NCBI RefSeq assembly: GCF_900451005.1
Contig: NZ_UGIB01000001.1
Span: 1,302,001 to 1,366,000, forward strand
Reading direction: 5' to 3'
DNA from: Helicobacter fennelliae
Lineage (GTDB): Bacteria > Campylobacterota > Campylobacteria > Campylobacterales > Helicobacteraceae
DNA: 64,000 bases
Shown: positions 51,029 to 61,286 of the stretch, in pieces
How positions within the stretch are numbered: position 1 is the first letter of the stretch
Layout: the number at the start of each line of letters is the position of its first letter
Notes under the pieces: generated by a model
The model's input: only the letters and a program-made list of their open reading frames with translations
Databases searched by the model: none
What the model was told of the DNA's origin: nothing
Translations under genes and position numbers: made by a program

Positions 51029-53245
51029 ATGGCTTCAAAGCGACAATCTGTGCTTAAAAAAATCGCCTTTTTTCTCCAAAACATTGGTAAATCCAAAGAC
51101 CTCACGGTTGTAGTGTTTTTGATGTGTATTTTGGTGATTATTATCGTTCCGCTGCCACCGGTGATTTTGGATTTTTTGCTGACTATTTCGATTATGCTTT
51201 CAATCTTGATTATTTTCATCGCACTATATATCAATAAACCAACAGATTTTTCCTCCTTTCCTACGCTTTTGCTTATCGTTACACTCTATCGGCTCGCGCT
51301 CAATGTCGCCACTACAAGAATGATTTTAACGCAAGGCTATTTGGGACCAGAATCTGTAAGTGATATTATCGCTGCATTTGGGGAATTCACGGTTGGTGGG
51401 AATTACATCATCGGGACGATTATTTTTATTATCCTAATCCTTGTAAATCTCCTTGTCGTTACAAATGGTTCTACGCGCGTAACTGAAGTGCGAGCGCGAT
51501 TTGCTCTTGATGCGATGCCCGGTAAGCAAATGGCAATTGATGCGGATTTAAATAGCGGGCTTATTGATGAAAAAGAAGCACGTACAAGACGCGCTATGCT
51601 TTCTCAAGAAGCGGATTTTTATGGCGCAATGGACGGAGCGAGTAAGTTTGTCAAAGGTGATGCGATCGCCTCAATCATCATTACCGTGATTAACATCATT
51701 GGTGGTTTTCTTATCGGGGTATTTCAGCGGGATATGAGTATAGAGTATTCCGCATCGACTTTTACGATTCTTACCATTGGTGACGGACTTGTAGGGCAGA
51801 TTCCAGCACTCATCATTGCGACTGCCACAGGTATAGTCGCCACAAGAACAGCACAGCAAGAAAACCCAAAAGAAGGTTTTGCGCAAAATCTCGTCTCACA
51901 GCTCACCTCACAATCAAAAACGCTTATCATCGTAGGCGTTATACTTCTTCTTTTTGCTTCTGTGCCGGGGCTTCCGACTTTTTCTTTGGGTTTTGTTGGA
52001 CTGCTTTTGTTGTTTATCTCTTGGCTTCTTTCACGAGAGGACAAAAAAAGTCTGCTCTCTATCATGACGGATTGGCTCAATAAGAAATTTAATATCAACC
52101 TTGATCTCTCCGCAGAATCCAAACCAGAATCTAGCACAGCAGCAGATCTCTCGCCCATTCCTAAAGTCGAAAAATCACTCGAAGAAATCAAAAAAGAAGA
52201 GGAAAAAAATCTCAATGAAGCATTAAAAATCGAATTTTTAGAGCTTGGATTGGGATATGAGCTTATCGGACTTGCAGATATTAAGCAGGGCGGGGACTTG
52301 ATAGAGCGGGTGCGTGGCATACGCAAAAAAATCGCAAGCGAATATGGATTTTTGATGCCACAAATCAGAATCCGCGATAATCTCCAGCTTCCACCCTCAA
52401 ACTATGAGATAAAACTCAAAGGCGTTGTGATAGGCGAGGGAAGTGTGATGTCAAATAAATTTTTGGCAATGGATACGGGGATTGTCGGAAAAGAGATTGA
52501 GGGGATCAAAACCAAAGAGCCTGCGTTTGGGATTGATGCGCTATGGATAGATCCAAAAGACAAAGAAGATGCGATTATTAATGGCTACACAGTGATTGAT
52601 CCTGCAACTGTGATTGCGACGCATATCAGTGTGCTTGTTAAAAACCACGCAGAAGAATTTATCACCCGTGATGAAGTCAAGGGGATCTTGGATCGAATGG
52701 CAGAGGATTATCCAGCACTTATCGAAGAAGCAAGGAAGATTCCAGCACTCATTCGGCTTGTATTGCAGCGGCTACTTTATGAGAAAATTCCTATTAGAGA
52801 TATGCTCTCTATTTTGGAGACGACTATTGATAAGCAAGCTCAAAATATGGATATTGATACGATAGTTGAGTGCGTGAGGGCTAAGCTTGCACGCGTGATT
52901 ACGCATACTTTTGCGTCTGATGATGGAGTGCTAAAGATTCTGACTTTTGCGCCAATGGACGAAGAATATCTCAAAAATAGAGTAAGAATCAGCGAAGAAT
53001 ATGGCAAAAGCCTTGATCTTAACGCTGGTGAGGCACAAAAACTTATCGATGCGATCACCTCAAAAGCAAATAGTTTCTTAGAAAAAGGCTTAGGGCATTG
53101 CGTCCTTGTGGTCGATCCGCTGTTGCGCCAACCGATGTTTAGAAAAATACAAGATTTTAGGCTTGATGTGATTGTCTTAAGCACTGCTGAGATTGATATA
53201 AACTCCAAATATGAATTTATAGGCTTAGTTGAACCTCATTTTTAA
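51029..53245 (+). CDS. flhA: Flagellar type III export apparatus protein FlhA
   Basis: Inner-membrane ring protein that docks flagellar export substrates and uses the proton motive force. The 738-residue product has about eight helices in the first 330 residues. The FHIPEP signature region reads [16 protein letters not shown] then [31 protein letters not shown] large cytosolic domain follows, with [24 protein letters not shown] and [17 protein letters not shown]. pylori FlhA is of similar size and also controls flagellar gene expression. DHH phosphoesterase follows after 18 bp. Confidence 0.96.
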   Translation: MASKRQSVLKKIAFFLQNIGKSKDLTVVVFLMCILVIIIVPLPPVILDFLLTISIMLSILIIFIALYINKPTDFSSFPTLLLIVTLYRLALNVATTRMILTQGYLGPESVSDIIAAFGEFTVGGNYIIGTIIFIILILVNLLVVTNGSTRVTEVRARFALDAMPGKQMAIDADLNSGLIDEKEARTRRAMLSQEADFYGAMDGASKFVKGDAIASIIITVINIIGGFLIGVFQRDMSIEYSASTFTILTIGDGLVGQIPALIIATATGIVATRTAQQENPKEGFAQNLVSQLTSQSKTLIIVGVILLLFASVPGLPTFSLGFVGLLLLFISWLLSREDKKSLLSIMTDWLNKKFNINLDLSAESKPESSTAADLSPIPKVEKSLEEIKKEEEKNLNEALKIEFLELGLGYELIGLADIKQGGDLIERVRGIRKKIASEYGFLMPQIRIRDNLQLPPSNYEIKLKGVVIGEGSVMSNKFLAMDTGIVGKEIEGIKTKEPAFGIDALWIDPKDKEDAIINGYTVIDPATVIATHISVLVKNHAEEFITRDEVKGILDRMAEDYPALIEEARKIPALIRLVLQRLLYEKIPIRDMLSILETTIDKQAQNMDIDTIVECVRAKLARVITHTFASDDGVLKILTFAPMDEEYLKNRVRISEEYGKSLDLNAGEAQKLIDAITSKANSFLEKGLGHCVLVVDPLLRQPMFRKIQDFRLDVIVLSTAEIDINSKYEFIGLVEPHF

Positions 53246-53263
53246 AGAATAAAAAGGATAAAA

Positions 53264-54343
53264 ATGCAAACTTTTCATCTCTCACATATTGATCTTGATG
53301 GGTATGGCTGTCAGTTTGTAGCACGAGAATTTTTCGAACATATCACATTTTTTAATGCAAATTATGGCAAAGAAGTGCTCGCTAGAATCAATATGATTTT
53401 TGCGCAAATCGATGAGTCTTTGAAGCTTGAGATGAAGTTTCGCTCCAAAAATCCGCAATCTTTTCTTATCCTTATTACTGATCTTAATCTCACGACAAAT
53501 GAAGCCAAATACATTGTCTCAAAGATTAATGATTACAAAATCTCCGGACACAATATAGAGCTTTTGCTCCTAGATCATCATATCAGTGGTGAAGAATGCT
53601 CAAAAATCTATGAATGGTATCATTTAGATTCTGCACATTGTGCGACAAAGATTACTTTTGAAACACTCAAAAAACAATACCCCAATGCAGAATCTAAAAC
53701 ACGATGGCTTGAACCTATTGTTGAGATGATTAACTCTGTGGATATTTGGAAAGAAGATGGATTTGGGTTTGAGTTTGGCAAGGTCGCTTTGGGAATGATT
53801 GCTTCAAGCAATGAGCTCAATCGCTTTATGTTTGACAAAGAGCATAGGGATTATAAATTCTATCTTTTATCTCAAATCAAACATTATCTACATAAGCCAA
53901 AAGGAGAAGTGCTTTTTGATAATGCTATCTTTAGGCTTAAAAAGCTCGCACTAAAAGGCGATCCTGATAATGAAACAATGGATTTTATCACTTCAAGAAT
54001 CCAAGCCAAACTTCTTAGCCAAATCAAAGACAAATGCTTTATCTCATATAGAGATAAAAAAGGATTCTTAAGCTATTCTATGGGCGGGATTAGTGTGCTT
54101 GCAAATTTATTTTTGCAGCAAAATCAAGATATTGATTTTTATATGGATATTAATAATCGTGGCAATATAAGCCTTAGGGCAAATGGAAAATGTGATGTGT
54201 GCGCACTAAGCAAAGAAGTGTTTAATGGAGGAGGGCACAAAAACGCTTCCGGTGGCAAAATGGAAGGCTTTAAAGAGAGCTTTTTGTATGAGGATATTAA
54301 ATCTCAAGTGCAAGCTTTTATTAACGCTAAAATCAAACAATAA
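53264..54343 (+). CDS. DHH/DHHA1-family phosphoesterase
   Basis: A 359-residue predicted phosphoesterase, possibly acting on nucleotides or cyclic dinucleotides like NrnA or GdpP, but the family is broad. N-terminal metal motif is LSHIDLDGYGCQ; the DHH motif is LLLDHHISGEE; the C-terminal DHHA1 part ends with VFNGGGHKNASGGKM. It follows flhA on the same strand with AAAAAGGATAAAA before ATG. H. pylori has a similar gene in the same place. Real substrate unknown. Confidence 0.87.
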   Translation: MQTFHLSHIDLDGYGCQFVAREFFEHITFFNANYGKEVLARINMIFAQIDESLKLEMKFRSKNPQSFLILITDLNLTTNEAKYIVSKINDYKISGHNIELLLLDHHISGEECSKIYEWYHLDSAHCATKITFETLKKQYPNAESKTRWLEPIVEMINSVDIWKEDGFGFEFGKVALGMIASSNELNRFMFDKEHRDYKFYLLSQIKHYLHKPKGEVLFDNAIFRLKKLALKGDPDNETMDFITSRIQAKLLSQIKDKCFISYRDKKGFLSYSMGGISVLANLFLQQNQDIDFYMDINNRGNISLRANGKCDVCALSKEVFNGGGHKNASGGKMEGFKESFLYEDIKSQVQAFINAKIKQ

Positions 54344-54363
54344 ATAACTACTAAAGGAGTTTT

Positions 54364-54720
54364 ATGCCAAAAATAACTCAGACTCAACACACCAAAACCA
54401 CTCACGCGCGTAATTCTCATACTCAAGACACTAATATCCAAAACATTCGCACTCAAAACACCCATACGCAACATGCCCGCACGCAAAAATCTCACACCCA
54501 ATCTATGCAAGATATAGATGAAGAGAGCGCGATAGAAATTCTTGATTTGCTTTGTGTGGCACTTCATTTTGCTGGAGTAAAGCAAGAATGCATAGAAAAA
54601 GCACTTCAGCTTTATAGCAAAGAGCTTGATAATTTTGATGAGAATGCCTCATATGGACAAAAAGAGATTATACAGATTATTTTGACATTGCGTAAGAAAT
54701 ACAAAGATTTGTTTCAATAG
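54364..54720 (+). CDS. Unknown protein with TQ/HT-rich N-terminus
   Basis: I do not recognise it. The 118-residue product has a low-complexity first half (residues 1-48) with repeated HTQ, RTQ and NTQ units roughly every 5-8 residues, basic and Thr/Gln-rich. The second half is a compact, likely helical domain, DEESAIEILDLLCVALHFAGV and YGQKEIIQIILTLRKKYKDLF. AAAGGAG precedes ATG. It lies 20 bp after the DHH gene and 22 bp before the NYN gene, so it is part of the flhA operon. Confidence 0.7.
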   Translation: MPKITQTQHTKTTHARNSHTQDTNIQNIRTQNTHTQHARTQKSHTQSMQDIDEESAIEILDLLCVALHFAGVKQECIEKALQLYSKELDNFDENASYGQKEIIQIILTLRKKYKDLFQ

Positions 54721-54742
54721 AATCTAAATACAAAGGCAAAGT

Positions 54743-55456
54743 ATGGATACAACGAGCGAAAACAAAAAAATAGCACTTTTTATTGATTGTGAAAACATAA
54801 GTTATAAATTATGCGATGAGATTATGAAAAGACTAAATGAAATCGGCGAGGTATGCATTAGAAAAGCGTATGGAGATTGGCGTAAAGAAGCTTTGCATTC
54901 ATGGGTGGGATTGCTTTTGCAGTATTCCATAGAGCCTATCCAGATTCTCACAGGTAATCGCCAAGATGACGGAGATAGGCGAGGCAAAAACTCAAGCGAT
55001 ATTAAACTTACCATTGATGTAGTCAATACCCTTTATAGTCGCAATATCGATTATATCGCACTTGCTACAAGCGATAGCGATTTTGCGCCATTGGCACAAG
55101 AGATTCGCAAATGGGCGATTCCAGCCATTGGGTTTGGGACAAAAAACGCGCGCGATGAGCTTAAGCAATCTTTTAACAGCTATGATGAACTTGATGAACA
55201 GCATACATTGAGTGCAAATAAGGCGTTGATAAAGCTTTTGCACAAAGCGATCGAGCAAAATCAAGATAGAGAATCATACGCGCTTGTCTCAAGGATAGGG
55301 AATTGGATTAAGGAGAATTATTATAAAAGTGCTTCTTCTTATGGAGAAGAAAGCTGGGGCGATATTTTTAAGCAGCTCAAAAATGAATTTGAGCTTAATT
55401 ATAGCGGAGCAAGAAATAGCGTAATGAGTGTGCGTATAAAGCGCGAGAATAAATAA
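54743..55456 (+). CDS. NYN-domain protein with C-terminal LOTUS/OST-HTH-like domain
   Basis: Predicted RNA-acting protein of 237 residues. The N-terminal NYN (PIN-like nuclease fold) has the acidic sites ALFIDCENISY, KNSSDIKLTIDVVNTLY and IALATSDSDFAPLAQEIRK, as in LabA/MARF1-type proteins. The C-terminal part, ALIKLLHKAIEQNQDRESYALVSRIGNWIKEN, looks like an OST-HTH/LOTUS domain. Likely RNA binding or cleavage, not shown here. The stop codon touches the stop codon of the convergent fucosyltransferase with no base between. Confidence 0.85.
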   Translation: MDTTSENKKIALFIDCENISYKLCDEIMKRLNEIGEVCIRKAYGDWRKEALHSWVGLLLQYSIEPIQILTGNRQDDGDRRGKNSSDIKLTIDVVNTLYSRNIDYIALATSDSDFAPLAQEIRKWAIPAIGFGTKNARDELKQSFNSYDELDEQHTLSANKALIKLLHKAIEQNQDRESYALVSRIGNWIKENYYKSASSYGEESWGDIFKQLKNEFELNYSGARNSVMSVRIKRENK

Positions 55457-56391
55457 TCATAATGCTATAAAACCTAGCGTCTCAAGACCTGCGGTGCTTG
55501 GCTTGGCATTTGCTTTGTAGATTGTATATCCATAAGAGCCAAACCCAACCCACATTGAAAGAGTGCTATTGGCAAGGATATGATGTTTGCACATTTTCAT
55601 AAGTAAAAAATCATATCGCACTTCATATTCACCATTTACATCGACAATTACACAATCTCTACTTTCACTAAATTGCCCTCTCATATAGGCAAAATCATTA
55701 CCAAAAATAAAAAATTTTACATTTGAGACAAGTTGTCGTATTTGCTCCATGGCGTGTAGATAATACTCCATATCCAAAACATCAGATGGTATATGCATCA
55801 AATAATCGCCCCTGCGTATATGGATAGAGCAAGAATTTGTATGTGATTGTATTTGCTGCGCTATTACAAGACTTTTGCTATCAAGTGGGAGTTGTGGATA
55901 GAGGATTTGCAAAAATTCATCTTTGTAGGATTTGATTTCTTTAAAATTCCACATATATTCCTCATAAATATAATTATGATTTCCTAGATTCTGCGCTAAT
56001 TGAGCGATGGATTCAAAGCGCAAATGTGGCTTTGTGAGAGTTTTTTGTTTGTCATAAAGAAAAAATGGCTGTTTTTTGCAAAGTTTATAGAGGATTTTAT
56101 TGCCTAATTTTTTGAGACAAAACATACAATAGCTTATGTTAAGTTTTTGTATAAGCTCTTTTTTTGAAGTGATAATTGGCAATATCGGAGAAAAATAAAC
56201 AAGCTCTAAATTGCGAGCATTGAGCGATGTTGTGAAACGATATTGTGTGCAGTCTAGATATACAGGCTTTTTAAGATAACGATAAAGAATCACGCAAAAA
56301 GCATAATGAAAGAATTGATTACCCAATCCTCCATCAATAAATACTACTGCCCCCCCCCCTTATTAAGATTTTTCATATTTTTTCTATGCAT
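55457..56391 (-). CDS. Alpha-1,2-fucosyltransferase family GT11, phase-variable by poly-G, OFF as written
   Basis: Transfers fucose from GDP-fucose to galactose; in H. pylori the enzyme of this family (FutC) makes Lewis Y and H antigens on LPS. Motifs: VVFIDGGLGNQFFHYAF at the N-terminus and CSIHIRRGDYLMH. The start is ATG 56391 with AAAGGA 7 bp upstream, then MHRKNMKNLNK. Ten G on this strand (56350-56359 as C) put the next codons CAG TAG in frame, stopping the protein at once. With 11 G the frame reads GGGAVVFIDGG and gives about 311 residues. A TTG at 56326 could start a shortened form but cuts the GDP-fucose motif. Confidence 0.88.
56350..56359 (-). repeat. Poly-C(10) on + strand (poly-G in gene), phase-variation tract
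   Basis: Ten C on the + strand in the first codons of the fucosyltransferase. Out of frame at 10, in frame at 11 or 8. Confidence 0.88.
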
Positions 56392-56523
56392 TTTTATCCT
56401 TTGAGATAATATAAAAGCTGTAATTATATAATAAAATAGTCAAAATGATAGAATCTAGCTATTGAAATATTTTGTATCTCCAAAGACGCAAAGACTGCAA
56501 GAATTTTTAAGTTATATTAGATT

Positions 56524-57771
56524 TTAGTTTGTGGTTTTGACAAGCACAAAATTCGAGCCCTTAGTTGTGTAGATGTGGTTTTTGTATTCTATTTGGTTAT
56601 TAAACATAGATTCTAGGAATGATTTTTTGATATGAGAATCTTTAAGCGCAAATTCTACCCCCACAGAAGTTGAATAACTCACCCAATCGTATTTCAAATC
56701 ACTATTAAGCAAAGCTGCATATTCGACCAAATCCGCACTTGCAGGGCTTATGGCACTGATGACAAAGAAATTTTTTCTATTGTCTGGAGAGGCAAGCTGG
56801 AGAATGGTTGGGTTAAAGTTGATTTGGGTTGAGAGGAATTGTTTTGGTTGTTTTTTAGAATAGCCAATTTGAGAGAGGATAAGTCCGCTTTTTGAGGCGG
56901 AAGTGTTGAGTAAAAGCGTCGTATTATCCAAAAACGCCTCTTCAGTTTTAAGCTTTTTGGTGAAATTTGAAGCATCTTGGTTGTTAATTATGGCTTGGTG
57001 GATAATGTGTAAATCATAAGCACGAAGCAAATCCATAAGATAAGTGCCAATCTGGCTATCATCGGTATATTCTACGATTTGGCTATCTTTGGCAATGCTT
57101 GCAAGTATATCAAGCTGCTTTTTGTAGCTGATACCTCCAAAGTAAAAATTCTTAGGTGTATCACCTTGTATGCGCTCTTTGTTTATTGTTGGTATATAAA
57201 TCGGAAAAGAGACATTGATATTATCGATGAGATTTTGCGTGCCTTGCTGCGTGAGGATTGCGATAGCAAAATCAAAATTACTTTGCGTGATTTTGTAAGT
57301 TGTAGATTCTAGGTTTGTGATACCCTCATCAATGCAGTCAAACACTTCAAACTCAAAATCTATTTTTTTAGACATCAGATATGCAAGGATTGTATTAGAA
57401 ATCGTTACAGCATACTGCCCGATCGTTTGTCTTGGGATAATGAGAGCGATTTTGAAATGAGATGATTTCTGGCTTTCTTGGATTTGGTTAATGCGCGCTA
57501 ATGCTTGAGCAAAATTTTCAAGCAAGCTTTTATCAGTGATATTTGGGCTAAATTTTGCGATAAATGAAAAAAGTAAGCCATTATTATAAAGCTTTTTGAG
57601 GCAGGCTTCATTACAGGCTTGATCGTTTATATCCAAAATCTTTTCTGTGGGAAGAGGAAGTGGAGAGATGATATAGCTTTTTGCAAGCCCTATATTAAGC
57701 CCAAATACAAAAACCAACAAAAATACACACAATTTCGCATAACACTTCGCATTTGTAGTCAAATATCGCAT
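56524..57771 (-). CDS. Periplasmic protein, probably type I binding-protein fold
   Basis: A 415-residue secreted protein (signal peptide about 1-25, ending NIGLAKS). I do not know its function. The order of alternating beta strands and helices (FKIALIIPRQTIGQYAVTIS, FDFAIAILTQQGTQNL, FPIYIPTINKE, NFYFGGISYKKQL) resembles the periplasmic binding fold of LpoA or Leu/Ile/Val-binding proteins. There are two Cys at about 53 and 57 (QACNEACLKK). ATG 57771 has AAAGGTG upstream. It follows comM on the same strand after 37 bp. Confidence 0.7.
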   Translation of the reverse strand: MRYLTTNAKCYAKLCVFLLVFVFGLNIGLAKSYIISPLPLPTEKILDINDQACNEACLKKLYNNGLLFSFIAKFSPNITDKSLLENFAQALARINQIQESQKSSHFKIALIIPRQTIGQYAVTISNTILAYLMSKKIDFEFEVFDCIDEGITNLESTTYKITQSNFDFAIAILTQQGTQNLIDNINVSFPIYIPTINKERIQGDTPKNFYFGGISYKKQLDILASIAKDSQIVEYTDDSQIGTYLMDLLRAYDLHIIHQAIINNQDASNFTKKLKTEEAFLDNTTLLLNTSASKSGLILSQIGYSKKQPKQFLSTQINFNPTILQLASPDNRKNFFVISAISPASADLVEYAALLNSDLKYDWVSYSTSVGVEFALKDSHIKKSFLESMFNNQIEYKNHIYTTKGSNFVLVKTTN

Positions 57772-57808
57772 ATTTACACCTTTCATCAAATGGAGTATTC
57801 TAGCATAA

Positions 57809-59320
57809 TTATGCGATTTTACGATAACTTAGGGCTTCAAGAAGATGTTTTTTTGCGATTGTATCACTTTCATCAAGATCAGCTATCGTTCTAGCAAGCT
57901 TTTTGATTTTTTGGATTGCGCGATGTGAGAGATTAAATCGTATTGAAGCTTGCGCAAGCAAATCCGCTGTCGCAGAATCTAGCACACAAAAGGTTTCAAT
58001 TTCGCTTTCGCTGAGTTTGCCATTAAATGTGCTTTGATTGCGCTTTATTTGCCTTTCAAATGCGGCAAAAACTTTCTCTTGCATTTCTTTTGAAGTGATT
58101 GAGGATTGTTTGTTTACTTCATTTTCTTGCATTTGCACAAATATATCTATCCTATCCAAAAACGGCTCACTTAGGCGATTTTTGTATGAGAGAATCTCCT
58201 TATCTGTGCAACGACACTCTTTTGTTTGGCTTAGTAGATTTCCGCAAGGGCAGGGGTTTTGCGCGCCAATAAACAAAAACGAAGTCTTATATGATACCTT
58301 GCTATGCACCCTTGAGACGATGAGCTCGTTATTTTCTAGCGGCTCTCGCAGGGATTCTAAAATATCCTTGCCAAAATATGGCAACTCATCAAAAAACAAT
58401 ACGCCATTATGCGCCAAAGCCACTTCACCGGGCTTGGCTTCGTATTGTGTAGCAGAGCCTAAGATAGATGATTTTGAAGCACTTTGATGTGGTGCGCGAA
58501 ACCTTCTTATGGGTGAATATTTTGTCTCTTGAGAGCTTAAAGCTTGAAGTTTGACACACTCTATCATATCTTCAAGATCCATTGGAGGAAGGATATAGCG
58601 CAATCTTTTTGCAATCATACTTTTTCCGCAGCCCGGACTTCCTTCTAAGATGATATTATGAAATCCACTCGCAGCAATAAGCGCGGCTCGTTTGGCGATT
58701 TCTTGTCCTTTGACTTCTTTAAAGTCAAGTTTGAAATCCGTAGAGTAATAGAAATTTTTGTCATTTATAATAATCGAATGAAAATCAAAATGATTCTTTT
58801 TTGGCGCGGGTTTAGATTCTAGATTCTGGATAATTTCTAATGCTTCTTTGAGTGTATCTGCATAATACATATTGAGATTTGGAATATAAGAAAATAGATT
58901 CTGCCCAGCTCTTGGAAGCAGGACTTTTGCATTTGGGCGCAATAATGCCACCTCAAGAAGCAAAGGATAGAGGCTATCGCTATGTTTTATCTCTCCATCA
59001 AGCCCTAATTCCCCAAAAGCAAACCAATCTATGGGTGTAGCATTTTCTTTTTGAAGTGCGATTAAAAGCGCGATTGGCAAGTCAAAATGACTTCCTGTTT
59101 TGTTGAGATCGGCGGGTGAGAGATTGATAGCGATTTTTAATGGAGGAAAGTGAAATCCGATGTGTGTGAGCGCACTTTGGACGCGCTGTTTGGATTCTTG
59201 GATAGAGTTATTTGCAAGCCCTGTGATCACAAATGCAGGCAATGCTCGGACAAATGTAGCTTGCACCTCTACGATTTCTCCGCCGACACCATTTTTTGTT
59301 GCGCAGTAGATTTTATTCAC
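57809..59320 (-). CDS. comM: ComM/YifB-family Mg-chelatase-like AAA+ ATPase
   Basis: Hexameric helicase-like ATPase that drives branch migration of incoming DNA during natural transformation. The 503-residue product has the N-terminal ChlI-like domain (GVGGEIVEVQATFVRALPAF, then SPADLNKTGSHFDLPIAL). The AAA+ core has Walker A GSPGCGKSMIAKRL, Walker B HNGVLFFDELPYF, and the CxC zinc-like segment QNPCPCGN. C-terminal FNLSHRAIQKIKKLARTIADL is typical. ATG 59320 is chosen on family length, with AGGAG 11 bp upstream. Relevant to DNA uptake in a genome with a strongly over-used 7-mer. Confidence 0.93.
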   Translation of the reverse strand: MNKIYCATKNGVGGEIVEVQATFVRALPAFVITGLANNSIQESKQRVQSALTHIGFHFPPLKIAINLSPADLNKTGSHFDLPIALLIALQKENATPIDWFAFGELGLDGEIKHSDSLYPLLLEVALLRPNAKVLLPRAGQNLFSYIPNLNMYYADTLKEALEIIQNLESKPAPKKNHFDFHSIIINDKNFYYSTDFKLDFKEVKGQEIAKRAALIAASGFHNIILEGSPGCGKSMIAKRLRYILPPMDLEDMIECVKLQALSSQETKYSPIRRFRAPHQSASKSSILGSATQYEAKPGEVALAHNGVLFFDELPYFGKDILESLREPLENNELIVSRVHSKVSYKTSFLFIGAQNPCPCGNLLSQTKECRCTDKEILSYKNRLSEPFLDRIDIFVQMQENEVNKQSSITSKEMQEKVFAAFERQIKRNQSTFNGKLSESEIETFCVLDSATADLLAQASIRFNLSHRAIQKIKKLARTIADLDESDTIAKKHLLEALSYRKIA

Positions 59321-59882
59321 CATTTGCGTTGCTACTCCTGTTTGTTTTTGTGTTTTAGATTCTACCACAAGTTAGATTCTAGTTTTCATAGAATCTAAAT
59401 CCTCTCTTTTTTGCTATGCGCTCATTGGGCTTTGCTTGAGAAGGCATATTTCAGGGAGTTTGAAATTTTTAGCCTGCAAACCTACAATGAACGCTTATGT
59501 TACATTTGTTTGTGTTTTTGCTTGCCTAAAAATTTCTACACAACTATGACTAAATCTGCCTAAAAATAGAGGATTTCTTAATGCCTCTTGTATTTGTATA
59601 GAATCTAGAATCTAAAAGTAGATTCTTATAATTAGCCACGCAAAATTTGAAAAATTTGCTCGCAATTGAGGGGGCGGGTTTGTCATTACGAGGACGATAG
59701 GGCGAAGCAATCTAGTCAAAATGGATTGCCACAGCCCTAAAGGGCTTCGCAATGACGACAAAAATGATATAGATTCTAGTAGAATCTATGCAGATACAAG
59801 CGAACACAAAAAGAGAGAATCTAGAATCTATGTAAATATGAAAATTAGATTCTAAATTCCATCATCGCAAATAGCACAGAAT
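59321..59882. repeat. Intergenic region with REP/MITE-like repeat cluster E
   Basis: About 560 bp between the comM start and the gltA stop. The repeat itself runs 59634-59758: agccacgcaaaatttg, aaatttgctcgcaat, gtcattacgaggacgatag, gcgaagcaatctagtc, then gattgccacagcccta, ggcttcgcaatgacgac. The second hairpin is nearly the same as cluster B. AGATTCT words flank it on both sides (59600-59640, 59770-59885). No gene that I can support. Confidence 0.78.
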
Positions 59883-61166
59883 CTATTTTCCCAAATACAC
59901 CTGTCTTGGACGCGTAATTCGTGCGTATGGATTTTTGACATGCTCAATGAGTTGTGCGCACCAGCCGGGCATTCTTCCTAGCACAAAAATAGGCGTAAAT
60001 AATCGTGTCGGAATCTTAAGCGCACTCAAAATTATCCCACTATAAAAATCAACATTTGGATAGAGATTTCTTGCCTTAAAGTAATCATCGCTCAACGCAA
60101 CTTCTTCGAGTTTTTCGGCAATATCACTAAGTCTGTTATCCATTTTGATTCCTTTTTTGTTTAGCTCATCTTTAAGTGCTTTGATAGCCTTTGCTCTTGG
60201 ATCATAGCTTTTATACACGCGATGCCCAAATCCCATCAATCGGAATGAATCGTTTTTGTCTTTGACTCTTGCGATAAATTTTTCTACATTTTTCACATCG
60301 CCAATCTCATTGAGCTGCTTAAGCACAGCCTCATTTGCGCCTCCATGAGCTGGTCCCCAAAGCGCATTGATCCCAGAAGCGATAGCCGCATACGGATGGA
60401 CGCCAGTGGAAGCGACATTACGCACCGTCGTAGTAGAAGCGTTTTGTCCATGATCTGCGTGTAAGATGAGAATCTTATCAAGTGCTTCGACTTCAAGAGG
60501 GTTAATTTCTTGCTCGCCTTTGAGGGTGTATTTGTAGCGTCCATGAGGGTAAGAGCGGAGCATATATAAGAAATTTTCCACATAGCTTTTGCTTACATCT
60601 GGCTCGATAAATGGGGCTCCCACAGAGTGGCGGTAACAAAAAGCAATCATCGTTGGAGTTTTGGCAATAATTCGGCGAGCCATTGTTTGATAATCATCTT
60701 CATCGTCCATTTCTTTGTGATCATAATACAGTGTCGCAAGTATAGAAAGAAGTGCAGAGAGTGTCGCCATAGGGTGCGCAGAATCTGGAAATACCCCAAA
60801 AATCCCTTTGATTTTTTCGTGCAAAAAACTTCTATGGCGCAATTCTAAATCAAAGCTCAAAGATTCTTCTTTGTTTTTTGGAAGATCATCGCTGATTAAA
60901 AGCTTGCATATATCGGTGAAGTGGTATTTTTGCACTAATTCTTGAATAGGAAAGCCCTTATATAAAAGCTCGCCTTCCTTGCCATTGATAAAGCTGATTG
61001 TGGATTCACAGCCTGCGGTGCTTCCATATCCGGGGTCATAAGAAAAAATCCCTGTTGTCTCAAAAAGCTTTGAAAAATTTATAGCTTTTGGTCCTCTCGT
61101 GCAGTCAATCAGGTCAAAATCCCAACTTTGATTTGTCTCGTTATTCTTTAGTGTTACTGTTCCCAT
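59883..61166 (-). CDS. gltA: Citrate synthase
   Basis: Condenses acetyl-CoA and oxaloacetate. The 427-residue type II (hexameric, Gram-negative) form has the three catalytic parts: [22 protein letters not shown], the [15 protein letters not shown] His, and [13 protein letters not shown] with the following DPRAK region. The C-terminus is [17 protein letters not shown] chose ATG 61166 since AAGGAGA lies 6 bp upstream and the N-terminus fits; the frame runs open to 61283. The MFS gene lies 120 bp upstream on the same strand. Confidence 0.96.
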   Translation of the reverse strand: MGTVTLKNNETNQSWDFDLIDCTRGPKAINFSKLFETTGIFSYDPGYGSTAGCESTISFINGKEGELLYKGFPIQELVQKYHFTDICKLLISDDLPKNKEESLSFDLELRHRSFLHEKIKGIFGVFPDSAHPMATLSALLSILATLYYDHKEMDDEDDYQTMARRIIAKTPTMIAFCYRHSVGAPFIEPDVSKSYVENFLYMLRSYPHGRYKYTLKGEQEINPLEVEALDKILILHADHGQNASTTTVRNVASTGVHPYAAIASGINALWGPAHGGANEAVLKQLNEIGDVKNVEKFIARVKDKNDSFRLMGFGHRVYKSYDPRAKAIKALKDELNKKGIKMDNRLSDIAEKLEEVALSDDYFKARNLYPNVDFYSGIILSALKIPTRLFTPIFVLGRMPGWCAQLIEHVKNPYARITRPRQVYLGK

Positions 61167-61286
61167 GGATTCTCCTTGTTGTATAGTGTAATATTTATTG
61201 TATACAGAAAGTTTTTCAAAAAGTAAATTATTTGTTAAATTTTTGGCGTAACGAGTGTTGCGTGTGGTAATTTTGTAACGCACAGA

